A DNA stretch of 64,000 nt from CAYJEQ01 sp964369235 (GTDB lineage: Bacteria; Bacillota; Clostridia; Oscillospirales; Ruminococcaceae), in assembly GCA_964369235.1 (NCBI GenBank), contig CAYJEQ010000002.1, positions 1-64,000 of the forward strand, written 5' to 3'. The notes under the pieces were generated by a model. The model was not told the DNA's origin. It did no database searches and saw only the letters and a program-made list of their open reading frames with translations. The translations under genes and the position numbers were made by a program. Below are positions 1 to 8,322 of the stretch, one piece after another (positions within the stretch are counted from its first letter, which is position 1; each line of letters begins with the position of its first letter).

Positions 1-101
1 AAAGTTTTTATAATAATGGATTAAAAACTTTGCACTTCTAAACACCCAAAAACATGTTAAATAAACCTATAAGTATGTTTTTGGGTTGTTCAGCAGGCTT
101 T
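1..101. repeat. double-hairpin intergenic repeat, copy A
   Basis: Near-identical (7 mismatches in 101 bases, counted by eye) to the reverse complement of 62343-62443. It holds two adjacent hairpins: a 10-bp stem at 1-10/22-31, and a CCAAAAACAT/ATGTTTTTGG stem at about 45-54/75-84. It may extend upstream of the window, because the other copy has a longer first stem (GTGC added outside). No ORF. Its function is unknown; a MITE or REP-like element is the best guess. Confidence 0.8.
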
Positions 102-147
102 ATATAATTTAGCTTAGATATTTGATAATGAACCAGATTAAAATAGA

Positions 148-186
148 AAAGAGGCTAAAGCAGAAAACTGCCTAGCCTCTTTGCCT
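148..186 (-). terminator. Rho-independent terminator of the glyoxalase-family gene
   Basis: Stem AAGAGGCTA/TAGCCTCTT with an inner GCAG/CTGC stem, followed on the minus strand by a T-rich run. It lies about 50 bases downstream of the stop codon of the minus-strand gene. Confidence 0.7.
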
Positions 187-232
187 ATATCATTGCTTAC
201 TGCCTAATAAAGATTTTCCAGTGGTAGTGGTG

Positions 233-604
233 TTATCTTTTAGCAGGGATTACTTCTAACCAGTAACCGTCGGGATCACTTATAAAGTAGATGCCCATTT
301 TAGGATTTTCGTAGCAAACACATCCCATTTCTTTATGTTTTGCAAATGCTCCCTCATAATCCTCTGTTGTAAATGCCAGATGTATCTCATTATCCCCTAG
401 ATCATATGGGGACTGACGATCTCTTAAATAGGTAAGTTCTAGCCTATGTTCAGAAACTCCATCACCTAAATACACTATTGTAAAGGAACCGTCATCAGCA
501 TCTTTTCTTCTTACTTCGGCAAGTCCAAGTGCTTCTTTGTAAAATTCAAGGCTCTTTTCTAGATCAAATACATTAATATTATTGTGTGCAAATTTAAAGT
601 TCAT
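233..604 (-). CDS. VOC family protein, glyoxalase I-like (lactoylglutathione lyase family)
   Basis: A 123-residue single-domain vicinal-oxygen-chelate protein. Candidate metal ligands fall at the glyoxalase I positions: His near residue 6 (KFAHNN), Glu in LELTY, His in EIHLAF and Glu in WLEVIP. The family covers glyoxalase I, which detoxifies methylglyoxal-thiol adducts, but also dioxygenases and resistance proteins, so the substrate is inferred only. I chose the ATG at 604 because AAAGGTGGAG lies 6 bases upstream; the GTG four codons earlier sits inside that ribosome site. Monocistronic, with its own terminator. Confidence 0.8.
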   Translation of the reverse strand: MNFKFAHNNINVFDLEKSLEFYKEALGLAEVRRKDADDGSFTIVYLGDGVSEHRLELTYLRDRQSPYDLGDNEIHLAFTTEDYEGAFAKHKEMGCVCYENPKMGIYFISDPDGYWLEVIPAKR

Positions 605-718
605 AATAAACTCCACCTTTCCGAATGTAGGATACTACTTCTATTTACTAATTATATCAGAAAAAATAATGAATTCTACCTATATCCAGTTAAGGTTAAG
701 TTACAACTTGGTAAAAGC

Positions 719-1105
719 CTAGCTGATTAAATCCTCAATTGCCACTAATAATGTTTCATAGTCCTTTATGCCCACACCCTCTAAAAGCCTTTGTTTATCC
801 ATATCTGGCAGGTGATGGAGATACACATCAAAGACAATTTCAGGTTTGTTACTATTTTGTAAGAATATTGCTATCTTGCCTTGATACTCCTTAATAATAT
901 ATTCATATTTATCCTCTTGCTCCACTGCAAGACGCTGTTCTTCCATTACTGCTGCCGAGGACTGTTCTGTGGATATTCCATTAGAATTATTCCCCTCTAA
1001 AACCTCTCCTACTAAATCACTATCAGCCAGTGAATAACCAAAAAGTCCTACTAAAACTATGGAAACACAGGTTCCTAGGAATTTATAGCTAAATATATTA
1101 GACAA
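719..1105 (-). CDS. small secreted/membrane-anchored protein with BofC C-terminal-like domain
   Basis: 128 residues. A hydrophobic N-terminal segment (about residues 8-27) looks like a signal anchor and is followed by a polar linker. The C-terminal 65 residues (YEYIIKEYQGKIAIF ... DVYLHHLPDMDKQ ... LLVAIEDL) resemble the C-terminal domain of BofC (bypass-of-forespore-C) and related clostridial spore proteins, in which a short Tyr-rich sheet is followed by a three-helix bundle. BofC restrains SpoIVB signalling in Bacillus; the same role here is inference. Start is TTG, supported by AGGAGG 11 bases upstream. Not part of an obvious operon; the PBP1A gene diverges from it. Confidence 0.5.
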   Translation of the reverse strand: MSNIFSYKFLGTCVSIVLVGLFGYSLADSDLVGEVLEGNNSNGISTEQSSAAVMEEQRLAVEQEDKYEYIIKEYQGKIAIFLQNSNKPEIVFDVYLHHLPDMDKQRLLEGVGIKDYETLLVAIEDLIS

Positions 1106-1259
1106 CGCTCTTCCCCCCCTCCTTTTATACTTATAGTAATATTTATTATATATATTACCGAATATATAGTTTTGCTTTTTTACAGAGGTATTTTTGCCAA
1201 AAAATGCAGATAATATACCTATGAATTATATAATTTAATAAATATCTTATATATTTTTC

Positions 1260-1281
1260 TTAAAGATTTAAAAATCTTTAA
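1260..1281. promoter_or_regulatory. 22-bp palindrome upstream of PBP1A gene
   Basis: Arms TTAAAGATTT and AAATCTTTAA around a two-base AA centre, in an AT-rich divergent intergenic region about 105 bases upstream of the PBP1A ATG. It could be an operator or simply AT-rich sequence; no regulator can be assigned. Confidence 0.3.
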
Positions 1282-1386
1282 CACATTTAATCTATTATGT
1301 GGTACAATGTAAAAAGCATGACTATGATCATTTTTAAAATTATACCTATTATATAAAGGTAACTATCTGGAGGATTGTTAAAATAT

Positions 1387-3612
1387 ATGAGCAATAATGC
1401 AAAATCTAAGTCTAAGAGTAAAAAAACTAAAAAGAAGTTTACCCCTTTTAAATCTTTGGGTAGATTTATAGCTATGTCTTTAATGGTCTGTATTGTAACA
1501 GGTTGTATTGTGGCAACATTTCTAACCTATTACATAGTTGATACCATGGAAAATGAAGAGCCTATTAGCCTAGAAGATGTTAAATACAACTATACAACTA
1601 TAATATATGCACCGGACGACAGTCTTGGTGAAGGACAGTATAGCGAAGTAACTAGACTATTCTCCAGCGAAAACCGAATTTGGGTAGATTATGAGGATAT
1701 GTCCCCCCACCTTGTAAACGCAGCTATTGCCATTGAAGATAAGCGTTTTACCGAGCATACCGGTGTGGACTGGTTTAGAACTGTGGCAGCTGGTATTGAC
1801 CAGTTTATCCCTATTGTTCCTGGTACCTTTGGTGGTTCTACCCTTACCCAACAGCTAGTTAAAAATGTTACTGGTGATAACGAAGTAAGAGTTGACCGTA
1901 AGGTTCGTGAGATATTTAGAGCACTAGCCTTAGAGCAGAGCTATTCTAAGGTGCAGATTATGGAAGCATACCTTAACACCATTGCCCTAGGTAATAATAC
2001 CAATGGTGTAGAGGCGGCAGCTAATCTATACTTTGGCAAATCCGCCTCAGAGGTAACCCCAGCAGAGGCAGCCGCAATTATCTCTATTACCCAAAATCCA
2101 AGTAAGTGGAATCCTTTTGTATTCCCAGAAAATAATGAAGAGCGTCGTGAGATAGTTTTATTTGAGATGCATTCTCAAGGCTATCTAACTGATGAAGAAT
2201 ATGCAGAAGCCCTAGCTCAGGAGCTTGTATTCCTAGAGCAGGAGAATATACAGCGTATCGAAACCGTTCAAAACTGGTTTGTTGACCATGTTATGGAAGA
2301 GGTTATTAACGATCTAGCTGAGAAGTATAACTACACCTATGATTATGCAGAAGCACAGCTACTAAGTGGTGGTTATAGAATCTACACCACTATGGATACT
2401 GAAATGCAGGCATATCTAGATGAAGCCTATACTAATATGGATAATTTCCCAGCAATATATAATGAGGAATATCCAGAATCAGCCTTTGTAATTATGGAGC
2501 CTGACGGTAAGATTGTGGCACTAGCTGGATCTAATCGTGAAAAAACTGCTGCTAGACTTTACAATCGTGCTACCCAAGCACTGCGTCAGCCTGGTTCTAC
2601 AATTAAGCCTATTGCAGCATATACTCCAGCTATTGAGAACAATCTAATTACTTGGTCTACAGTAATCGAGGATTCACCTATTACCTTAGACAATAATGGT
2701 GTGGACATTAGCTGGCCTATTAACTACTACGGCACATATCTAGGCCCTATGACTATTACCGAAGCCCTACAGCGTTCTACTAATACCCTTCCTGTTAAGC
2801 TAATATCTACCCTGACACCAGAGTATAGCTACGATTTCCTAAAGAATAAGCTAGGCATGGAAAGTCTAATTGAACACCATGAGGAAAACGGACAGGTATT
2901 TAATGATAAAAACCTTTCTGGTATGGCTCTAGGTGGACTTACTAAGGGGGTTACTCCTTTAGAATTAGCTGGTGCATATCAGATATTCGTTAACGGTGGT
3001 ACATTTACCGAGCCTTATGCCTATAGCCATGTAGAGGATAGTGACGGTAATATTATCCTAGAAACTAATACAACTCCTATTAGAGTTATAAGCACCGAAA
3101 CTTCCACAGTTATGAATAGACTGCTTAATGGAGTAACTACTGGGCCTTATGGTACAGGTAGAACTGCAAATCTAACTAATATGCCTACAATCGGTAAAAC
3201 GGGTACATCTAGTGATGACTATGACCAGTGGTTTGTAGGGGCAACACCTTACTATATTGGTGTAACATGGTTAGGATATGATCAGCCTAGTAGAATTAAC
3301 TATGCTGCATACCCACCTCCAATTATCTGGAAGAATATTATGGCACCAATCCATGAAGATCTAGAGTATCAGGATTTTGAGATTAGTGTAAATGCCACTC
3401 AGGCAATCTACTGTACTGTAACAGGTAATCTTGCAACTGTTGTTTGTGACACCACCTCTACAGGTTGGTATAAGAAGAGTAATCTTCCTCCTCTTTGTAA
3501 TGGTGACCACACCATTTATGATGAAGAATCAGAAGATGCACAGGATGCTGAGGACACAGAAGAATCTCCTTCTGAGGAAGAAGGCTCTGAAGACAGCTCT
3601 GATAATGAATAA
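1387..3612 (+). CDS. penicillin-binding protein 1A, bifunctional transglycosylase/transpeptidase
   Basis: A class A PBP that polymerises and cross-links peptidoglycan at the outer face of the membrane. The 741 residues show a Lys-rich cytoplasmic tail, one membrane helix (about 26-50), a GT51 domain with the catalytic Glu in AIEDKRF (E117) and the GGSTLTQQ motif (from 149), and a transpeptidase domain with SxxK (S404), SxN (STN, S464) and KTG (K604). The C-terminal 30 residues are a Glu/Asp/Ser-rich tail. The ATG at 1387 is preferred: GGAGG is 13 bases upstream, whereas the earlier TTG at 1375 touches the ribosome site. Monocistronic, terminator downstream. All motifs are intact. Confidence 0.96.
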   Translation: MSNNAKSKSKSKKTKKKFTPFKSLGRFIAMSLMVCIVTGCIVATFLTYYIVDTMENEEPISLEDVKYNYTTIIYAPDDSLGEGQYSEVTRLFSSENRIWVDYEDMSPHLVNAAIAIEDKRFTEHTGVDWFRTVAAGIDQFIPIVPGTFGGSTLTQQLVKNVTGDNEVRVDRKVREIFRALALEQSYSKVQIMEAYLNTIALGNNTNGVEAAANLYFGKSASEVTPAEAAAIISITQNPSKWNPFVFPENNEERREIVLFEMHSQGYLTDEEYAEALAQELVFLEQENIQRIETVQNWFVDHVMEEVINDLAEKYNYTYDYAEAQLLSGGYRIYTTMDTEMQAYLDEAYTNMDNFPAIYNEEYPESAFVIMEPDGKIVALAGSNREKTAARLYNRATQALRQPGSTIKPIAAYTPAIENNLITWSTVIEDSPITLDNNGVDISWPINYYGTYLGPMTITEALQRSTNTLPVKLISTLTPEYSYDFLKNKLGMESLIEHHEENGQVFNDKNLSGMALGGLTKGVTPLELAGAYQIFVNGGTFTEPYAYSHVEDSDGNIILETNTTPIRVISTETSTVMNRLLNGVTTGPYGTGRTANLTNMPTIGKTGTSSDDYDQWFVGATPYYIGVTWLGYDQPSRINYAAYPPPIIWKNIMAPIHEDLEYQDFEISVNATQAIYCTVTGNLATVVCDTTSTGWYKKSNLPPLCNGDHTIYDEESEDAQDAEDTEESPSEEEGSEDSSDNE

Positions 3613-3629
3613 TATTATATTATAAAGCA

Positions 3630-3661
3630 AAAAATCCTGCTAATTTTAGCAGGATTTTTTT
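3630..3661 (+). terminator. Rho-independent terminator after PBP1A gene
   Basis: Stem AATCCTGCTAA/TTAGCAGGATT with flanking A and T runs, 18 bases after the stop codon. The A-rich 5' side could also let it serve the convergent gpr gene. Confidence 0.85.
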
Positions 3662-3827
3662 AGCTCTAAGTTAGTGTAGAACATAATTATCAGGTCTAAT
3701 TAGTATTAAGGAAAAGCCTTGTAGCAATGCTTTCGCCTTACAATAGATTTTAACACAAATAGTAAGTCTATCTGCCATTATAAAACTAGTTCCTATGAGG
3801 TGTAGATGGCTATGATTAGCTGTGGTG

Positions 3828-4685
3828 CTAAGCATTAAGATATCTAATCTCATCTAATGTTAACTGGGGCTGTAGGGCTATATTAATAGAGTCGGATATA
3901 ATCTTTGCCCCTCTAGTTACCATTAAATCTACATCTCTTGTGGTCATCATTAAAGGCTCCTCTGTAATAGGGTTTCTCTCCCCACCTGTAGTAATCTCTG
4001 ATGCCATTACCTCCCCTTCGATTACTGTTGGTATGCCTATGGCTATTACTGGCACTCCCAGTGTGGCTTTACTTAACTCTTTACGGCGATTTTGCACCCC
4101 TGACCCTGGAGATATTCCACTGTCTGCTATCTGTATAGTACAGCCCAGTCTAGTAAGGGAGCTGGCTGCTAAGGCATCTATAGCTATTACCACCACTGGT
4201 TTAATAGAATCTACTAAGGATTTTATAATCTCTACCGTTTCCATTCCTGTTTGTCCTAATACCCCTGTTGCCATTACAGCTACTGCCCTAAAGCCCTCTA
4301 TGGCAATAGGGGATTCTATAGTCATATATCTGCTAGCAATTACCTTGTCTACAGCCAGTGGGCCTATTGCGTCAGGGGTAATGTGTATGTTGCCAAGACC
4401 TACCACCAGCACCCCACCTTCTTTGGGTATTAAGGCAGATATCTGTTTTGCTATATGTCCGTAATCTTCATCTTCCAGTAGGCGATTTTCTGCCAGCTCG
4501 GGGGTGGTAATAGTAATGTAGTTTCCTATGGGCTTCCCTATGGCTTTTGCCCCTGTATTAGTGGTTATCTTTACATGTTCTATTAGTATGCTACCACTAT
4601 TATCCCTAGTAAGCTCCACCCCCTGTGGCAAAGTGTTAGAAATTAGTGCTGGGCTTTCTAATGCTAAGTCAGTTCTGTTTGACAT
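3828..4685 (-). CDS. gpr: germination protease GPR (spore endopeptidase)
   Basis: Degrades small acid-soluble spore proteins during germination; made as a zymogen in the forespore. 285 residues, slightly shorter than Bacillus GPR. The N-terminal NRTDLALES segment is the typical pro-region. Hallmark stretches are ITITTPEL, GGVLVVGLGN, PLAVDKVIASRY and ATGVLGQTGMET. ATG start with AAGGAGGAC upstream. It diverges from rpsT, a common arrangement in Clostridia. spoIIP, the usual downstream partner, is not present: 166 bases of non-coding sequence follow before the convergent PBP1A terminator. Confidence 0.95.
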   Translation of the reverse strand: MSNRTDLALESPALISNTLPQGVELTRDNSGSILIEHVKITTNTGAKAIGKPIGNYITITTPELAENRLLEDEDYGHIAKQISALIPKEGGVLVVGLGNIHITPDAIGPLAVDKVIASRYMTIESPIAIEGFRAVAVMATGVLGQTGMETVEIIKSLVDSIKPVVVIAIDALAASSLTRLGCTIQIADSGISPGSGVQNRRKELSKATLGVPVIAIGIPTVIEGEVMASEITTGGERNPITEEPLMMTTRDVDLMVTRGAKIISDSINIALQPQLTLDEIRYLNA

Positions 4686-4827
4686 TTTGTCCTCCTTGAG
4701 TTATAATAATTATTCAGGTATTTAGCTATTTACTGGAAATTTCTAACGAAATTCTTCCGTAAATACCCTTATTTTTTAAAATTACTTGATAATTTATATT
4801 ATTATCAAAAAAAATTCAAATAAACAG

Positions 4828-4856
4828 TTGCAATTTAAGAATAAAAATGTTATGAT
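4828..4856 (+). promoter_or_regulatory. SigA-type promoter of rpsT
   Basis: TTGCAA at 4828-4833 and TATGAT at 4851-4856, separated by 17 bases and placed 37 bases before the rpsT start codon. Confidence 0.6.
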
Positions 4857-4893
4857 AACTTGTACTGTTATGAAAGGTAAAGGAGGTGACACC

Positions 4894-5151
4894 ATGCCAA
4901 ACATTAAATCTGCAAAGAAGAGAGTTAAAGTTATCGCTACTAAAACTCTACTTAACAAGGCTATAAAGTCAAACCTTAAATCGGTGATTAAAAAAGCAGA
5001 GCTAGCTGTTTCTACAAATGCTGAAGATAAAGAAGCTGCAGTTAAGCTTGCTATAAAGAGACTAGATCAGGCTTGTGCTAAGGGTATTCTTCACAAGAAC
5101 ACTGCTTCTAGAAAGAAATCTCAGCTTGCACTTATGCTAGTAACAAGATAG
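4894..5151 (+). CDS. rpsT: 30S ribosomal protein S20
   Basis: 85-residue basic helical protein beginning MPNIKSAKKRVKV and ending in the family pattern KGILHKNTASRKKSQL. It binds 16S rRNA early in 30S assembly. The ATG at 4894 follows AAAGGAGGTGACACC, an excellent ribosome site; a longer reading frame upstream lacks support. It has its own promoter and a terminator directly downstream. It diverges from gpr. Confidence 0.98.
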   Translation: MPNIKSAKKRVKVIATKTLLNKAIKSNLKSVIKKAELAVSTNAEDKEAAVKLAIKRLDQACAKGILHKNTASRKKSQLALMLVTR

Positions 5152-5175
5152 TTTTAAATTTTATAGCGAACTAGA

Positions 5176-5200
5176 GGACTTAGGCAACTAAGTCCTTTTT
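5176..5200 (+). terminator. Rho-independent terminator after rpsT
   Basis: GGACTTA/TAAGTCC stem, GGCAAC loop, then five T residues, 25 bases after the rpsT stop. Confidence 0.85.
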
Positions 5201-5250
5201 AGCATATCTACAAATACAAAATCTATATTTTTTAAAGGAGTGACCAAGAG

Positions 5251-5835
5251 ATGACCCTACCTATGACTAGAGATAACGCCCTAGAATTACTAAAGGAACA
5301 TACCAAGACTGCTTCACTATTAAAACATGCCTACTGTGTAGAAGGTGCTATGGCACATTTTGCTGAGGTTTTAGGCTATGACAAGGATTTTTGGGCAATG
5401 GTGGGACTACTACATGATTTAGATTATGAGCAGTACCCAGATGAACATTGTAAGCACACACCTATTTTTCTAAAAGATGCTGGCTTTAGTGAGGAGTTTA
5501 TTCGTGGGGTTATGTCCCATGCTTGGAAACTGCGCACCGATGTAGAGCCTATTCACCCTATGGAAAAGGTGGTATATACTGTAGATGAGCTAACAGGACT
5601 TATCTCTGCTGCTGTGCTAGTCCGTCCAGATAAAGACATCTCTAACCTAGCTTTAAAATCAGTTAAAAAGAAATTTAAAGACGGGGCTTTTGCTGCTGCT
5701 GTTAATCGTGACCTTATTAAAGAAGGCTGTGATATGATGGGATTAGAGCTGGATTATGTTATAGAACAGTGTATTATCGCCCTACAAAAAATCGCACCAG
5801 ATATACAGCTAGACGGCTCTCTTGCTACTGCTTAA
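5251..5835 (+). CDS. HD-domain protein (HDIG-type phosphohydrolase-like)
   Basis: 194 residues with an HD metal-binding pattern: His in LKHAYCVE, HD in GLLHDLDYEQYP, His in MSHAWKL and Asp in YTVDELTGL. This arrangement is typical of HDIG-like hydrolases that act on phosphate esters or nucleotides. The substrate cannot be read from sequence. ATG start preceded by AAAGGAGTGACCAAG. Stands alone between the rpsT terminator and the SMI1 gene. Confidence 0.85.
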   Translation: MTLPMTRDNALELLKEHTKTASLLKHAYCVEGAMAHFAEVLGYDKDFWAMVGLLHDLDYEQYPDEHCKHTPIFLKDAGFSEEFIRGVMSHAWKLRTDVEPIHPMEKVVYTVDELTGLISAAVLVRPDKDISNLALKSVKKKFKDGAFAAAVNRDLIKEGCDMMGLELDYVIEQCIIALQKIAPDIQLDGSLATA

Positions 5836-5899
5836 ATTAGTGGTTGATGGTTTTTTAGGGCTTGTGGGGTTATTTATATAATGAATGGAGAAAATTATT

Positions 5900-6523
5900 A
5901 TGGTTTTAGGTAAAGAATATATAAAAAAATTAAGACAAATTTATATCGAGAGAACTAATGATGCTGAAAACTGGGCAAAATTTAATAAAGTATCACATGG
6001 TGCGACTGATAACGACTTGAATAAACTTATAGAGCTTTTTCCAGACATACCAGAGAGTTTAATTGAAATTTTAAAAGAGATAGATGGTACATATTATAGG
6101 AAATATGGTGAATATAAGGTTTGCATATATTTATTTGGTTCGTCCGATGGATACCCTCATTATTTGTTTTCTGCAAAACAAATGGCACAAGAATTTCCAA
6201 CAGACTGGATAGAGGAATGTATTGATTGGAATTTAGAAAATAATATGCCTATTGATGAAAGAATCACAAAGGATTATGAAAATCTTAAATGGATGCAGTT
6301 TACAGATTGTATGAATAATGGTGGTACATCACAATTTTACATTGACTTTTCACCATCAGAAAAAGGTAAATATGGTCAAATTGTAGAGTTTGTACATGAT
6401 CCAGATGAATTTAATGTTATTGCTGATAGCTTTGATGAATTTTTGCAGTTACTTATTGACGGAGATTTCAAATTTATAGACGCTGATGATCCAATTTACA
6501 TAAGCAGTGCCGAGAATGAATAA
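5900..6523 (+). CDS. SMI1/KNR4 family protein
   Basis: 207 residues. The segment FNKVSHGATDNDLNKL...FPDIPESLIEILKEIDGTYYR matches the SMI1/KNR4 fold start, and the C-terminal half carries the IDFSPSEKGKYGQIV and DPDEFNVIADSFDEFL segments seen in this superfamily. Members are often immunity proteins to contact-dependent or polymorphic toxins, but no toxin gene is nearby. I start it at the ATG at 5900, nine bases after GGAG; another in-frame ATG lies at 5885. Codon use looks more AT-rich than its neighbours, which may indicate transfer. Confidence 0.75.
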   Translation: MVLGKEYIKKLRQIYIERTNDAENWAKFNKVSHGATDNDLNKLIELFPDIPESLIEILKEIDGTYYRKYGEYKVCIYLFGSSDGYPHYLFSAKQMAQEFPTDWIEECIDWNLENNMPIDERITKDYENLKWMQFTDCMNNGGTSQFYIDFSPSEKGKYGQIVEFVHDPDEFNVIADSFDEFLQLLIDGDFKFIDADDPIYISSAENE

Positions 6524-6577
6524 AATGAGCATAATCCCCACATATCCCCATCTACATAAAACTAAATATCAAAACTT

Positions 6578-6618
6578 ATCCCCATATTTCACAAAGCCTG
6601 TGGAATATGGGGATTTTA
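6578..6618. terminator. bidirectional terminator between SMI1 gene and yqfD
   Basis: Stem ATCCCCATATT (6578-6588) pairs with AATATGGGGAT (6604-6614), followed by a T-rich run on the plus strand. It sits between convergent genes. Confidence 0.65.
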
Positions 6619-6639
6619 TTATATTTATTATGTGGTGTA

Positions 6640-7821
6640 TCAATTATTAGTAGTATATATCACCGATGGGGTGGCTATGTCTACTAGTAGACGATAGGTT
6701 GCCTCTATTTTAAACCCATCTCCTGTGTCTATGCCTTTCATAGTTCTTTCTATTATCTCTGCATCTCCTAGCTTTGTTTCCTCTAGCTGATTAAGTAACA
6801 TAATACAGTAGTCCTTTGCCTCCTCTTCCTCTAGGGTTATAGTAGATGGTGTCCAAAAGGTATACTCCCTTTCCCCTAGGGCAATAGGTAGCTTAGCCCC
6901 AAATATCATAAGATTTTCTTCCTGTTCCTCCACTGTGTAAAAGGGGCTTTCTTCCTTAACAAATCCCAAAGGTAGGCTAAAGCCATTTATACTTAAATAT
7001 TTAACACTTTCCCCATCTCCCACAGGTATATAGTCCTCTTGGTTATAGCTAATGGTGGCAGTAAGCTCCTGTGTCACCTCACCCATAACCTTTCCTGTAG
7101 CTGTTTTAAGCATAGATCTACCGTATCTATCCTCTACGATACCACTAACTAATATATCCCCTTTTTCCACAGTATCACCGTTTTTCACCAGTGACTGTCC
7201 TTCATGGATTACCATCTCCCTTATAATGGCACTTTGTGATGCCACTAAATTCTGAGGTTGGAAATCCCCCTCTAATATCTCTGGTGGCACCGTTCTTTCG
7301 GTTACTACTACAGTGGCTGTACTGCCCCTTAGATTAATTGCCACAAAGCTTAAATCATCTATAGCCAGTAACATGGATTTTTCCAGTGGCAATACCTGTA
7401 CTCCTCGGTGGCTAGAGCCTATATCTATACCTAGATGGGCAAGCTGATTAACTATAACCTGAGTATCCACCCTTTCGTTGCCTTGTACCTCTATTCGCCA
7501 TATCCGTCCAGTTAAAATATACAGCAGTGACACTGCTAGGACAAATCCCACCACAATGCCTTTACGATGGCGATTTCTATCCATTACAAATGGTAGCCCC
7601 TTTCGATCTGTAATGGTAATGGATATACCCTGTTTTTTGGCTATTTTTTTGATTTTGTGGTAGTCTTTGGGCTTTGCTGTAAAGGTAAATCCATCTTTTA
7701 CTGGGGTAACCTCTCCTACATACATCCCTTTAGAAATTAATTTATTAAAAAAATCCTCCCCATTATAGCCTATTAACTTACAATTTATTAAACCTGTTAC
7801 ATAGCTAAAAAATCCATCCAT
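6640..7821 (-). CDS. yqfD: sporulation protein YqfD
   Basis: 393 residues, near the length of Bacillus YqfD. N-terminal cytoplasmic part, a membrane segment near residues 80-100 (GIVVGFVLAVSLLYILTG) followed by the FtsQ-like WRIEVQGNERVDTQVIVNQL motif, then an extracytoplasmic beta-rich region. YqfD is made in the mother cell and needed for efficient sporulation; its biochemical role is not established. The ATG at 7821 follows AAAGGATAG by 11 bases and is preferred over a GTG/ATG ten codons upstream that lacks a ribosome site. Downstream of yqfC with a 45-base gap, so likely one operon. phoH, often next in Clostridia, is absent. Confidence 0.92.
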   Translation of the reverse strand: MDGFFSYVTGLINCKLIGYNGEDFFNKLISKGMYVGEVTPVKDGFTFTAKPKDYHKIKKIAKKQGISITITDRKGLPFVMDRNRHRKGIVVGFVLAVSLLYILTGRIWRIEVQGNERVDTQVIVNQLAHLGIDIGSSHRGVQVLPLEKSMLLAIDDLSFVAINLRGSTATVVVTERTVPPEILEGDFQPQNLVASQSAIIREMVIHEGQSLVKNGDTVEKGDILVSGIVEDRYGRSMLKTATGKVMGEVTQELTATISYNQEDYIPVGDGESVKYLSINGFSLPLGFVKEESPFYTVEEQEENLMIFGAKLPIALGEREYTFWTPSTITLEEEEAKDYCIMLLNQLEETKLGDAEIIERTMKGIDTGDGFKIEATYRLLVDIATPSVIYTTNN

Positions 7822-7866
7822 ATTAATGACTATCCTTTCAGTAAGCATCACTTTTTATCCATAAAA

Positions 7867-8154
7867 CTAATTAAATAAAACTGCCTCTATATACCCACTA
7901 ATTACCATATTACCTGTGGATATGCCTTTTATAGATAGCTGTCTGCCCTTTATGGTTATGGGGTATTCTTTGGTATTTAGTACAATTATTTCATCTGTGT
8001 AATTAAGTATGCTACAGGGAAAATCAATGGAAATCTCCCTATTAGATACCACCTCCATATATAGGCTTTTATCCATTACCACTCTGGGGATAAGCTCTGT
8101 ACTGGAGATTTTATCTATTACCTTAGCTTTAATTTTCTTATATCTTCTATCCAT
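7867..8154 (-). CDS. yqfC: sporulation protein YqfC
   Basis: 95 residues of the YabP/YqfC family: SLYMEVVSNREISIDFPCSILNYTDEIIVLNTKEYPITIKG is characteristic. Mother-cell sporulation protein that pairs with YqfD. ATG start with GAGGGAAGGG upstream. The upstream minus strand holds a weak TCATA-16-CATATATT match resembling a SigE promoter, which fits the known regulation of the family, but this is only suggestive. Confidence 0.92.
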   Translation of the reverse strand: MDRRYKKIKAKVIDKISSTELIPRVVMDKSLYMEVVSNREISIDFPCSILNYTDEIIVLNTKEYPITIKGRQLSIKGISTGNMVISGYIEAVLFN

Positions 8155-8322
8155 ATAAATACCCTTCCCTCTTGATGTTTTCGTTCACTTGACACTTTGG
8201 TAATTATCTTTACTGTGGTTATATATATATTTCCTTTATGGTATTTACTCTGCTATATCTGAATATATGTAGATTATAGCTCACTTATGAATAGACCCTA
8301 AAAGGAAGGCAGTGTATAGGAT

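Noticed and set aside
3940..4464. 174-codon plus-strand open frame opposite gpr
   Set aside because: It lies wholly antisense to a confidently identified gene, has no ribosome site and no recognisable motif.
5900..6523. SMI1/KNR4 protein as immunity partner of a contact-dependent toxin
   Set aside because: No toxin-like or secretion gene is adjacent; neighbours are an HD protein and spore genes.
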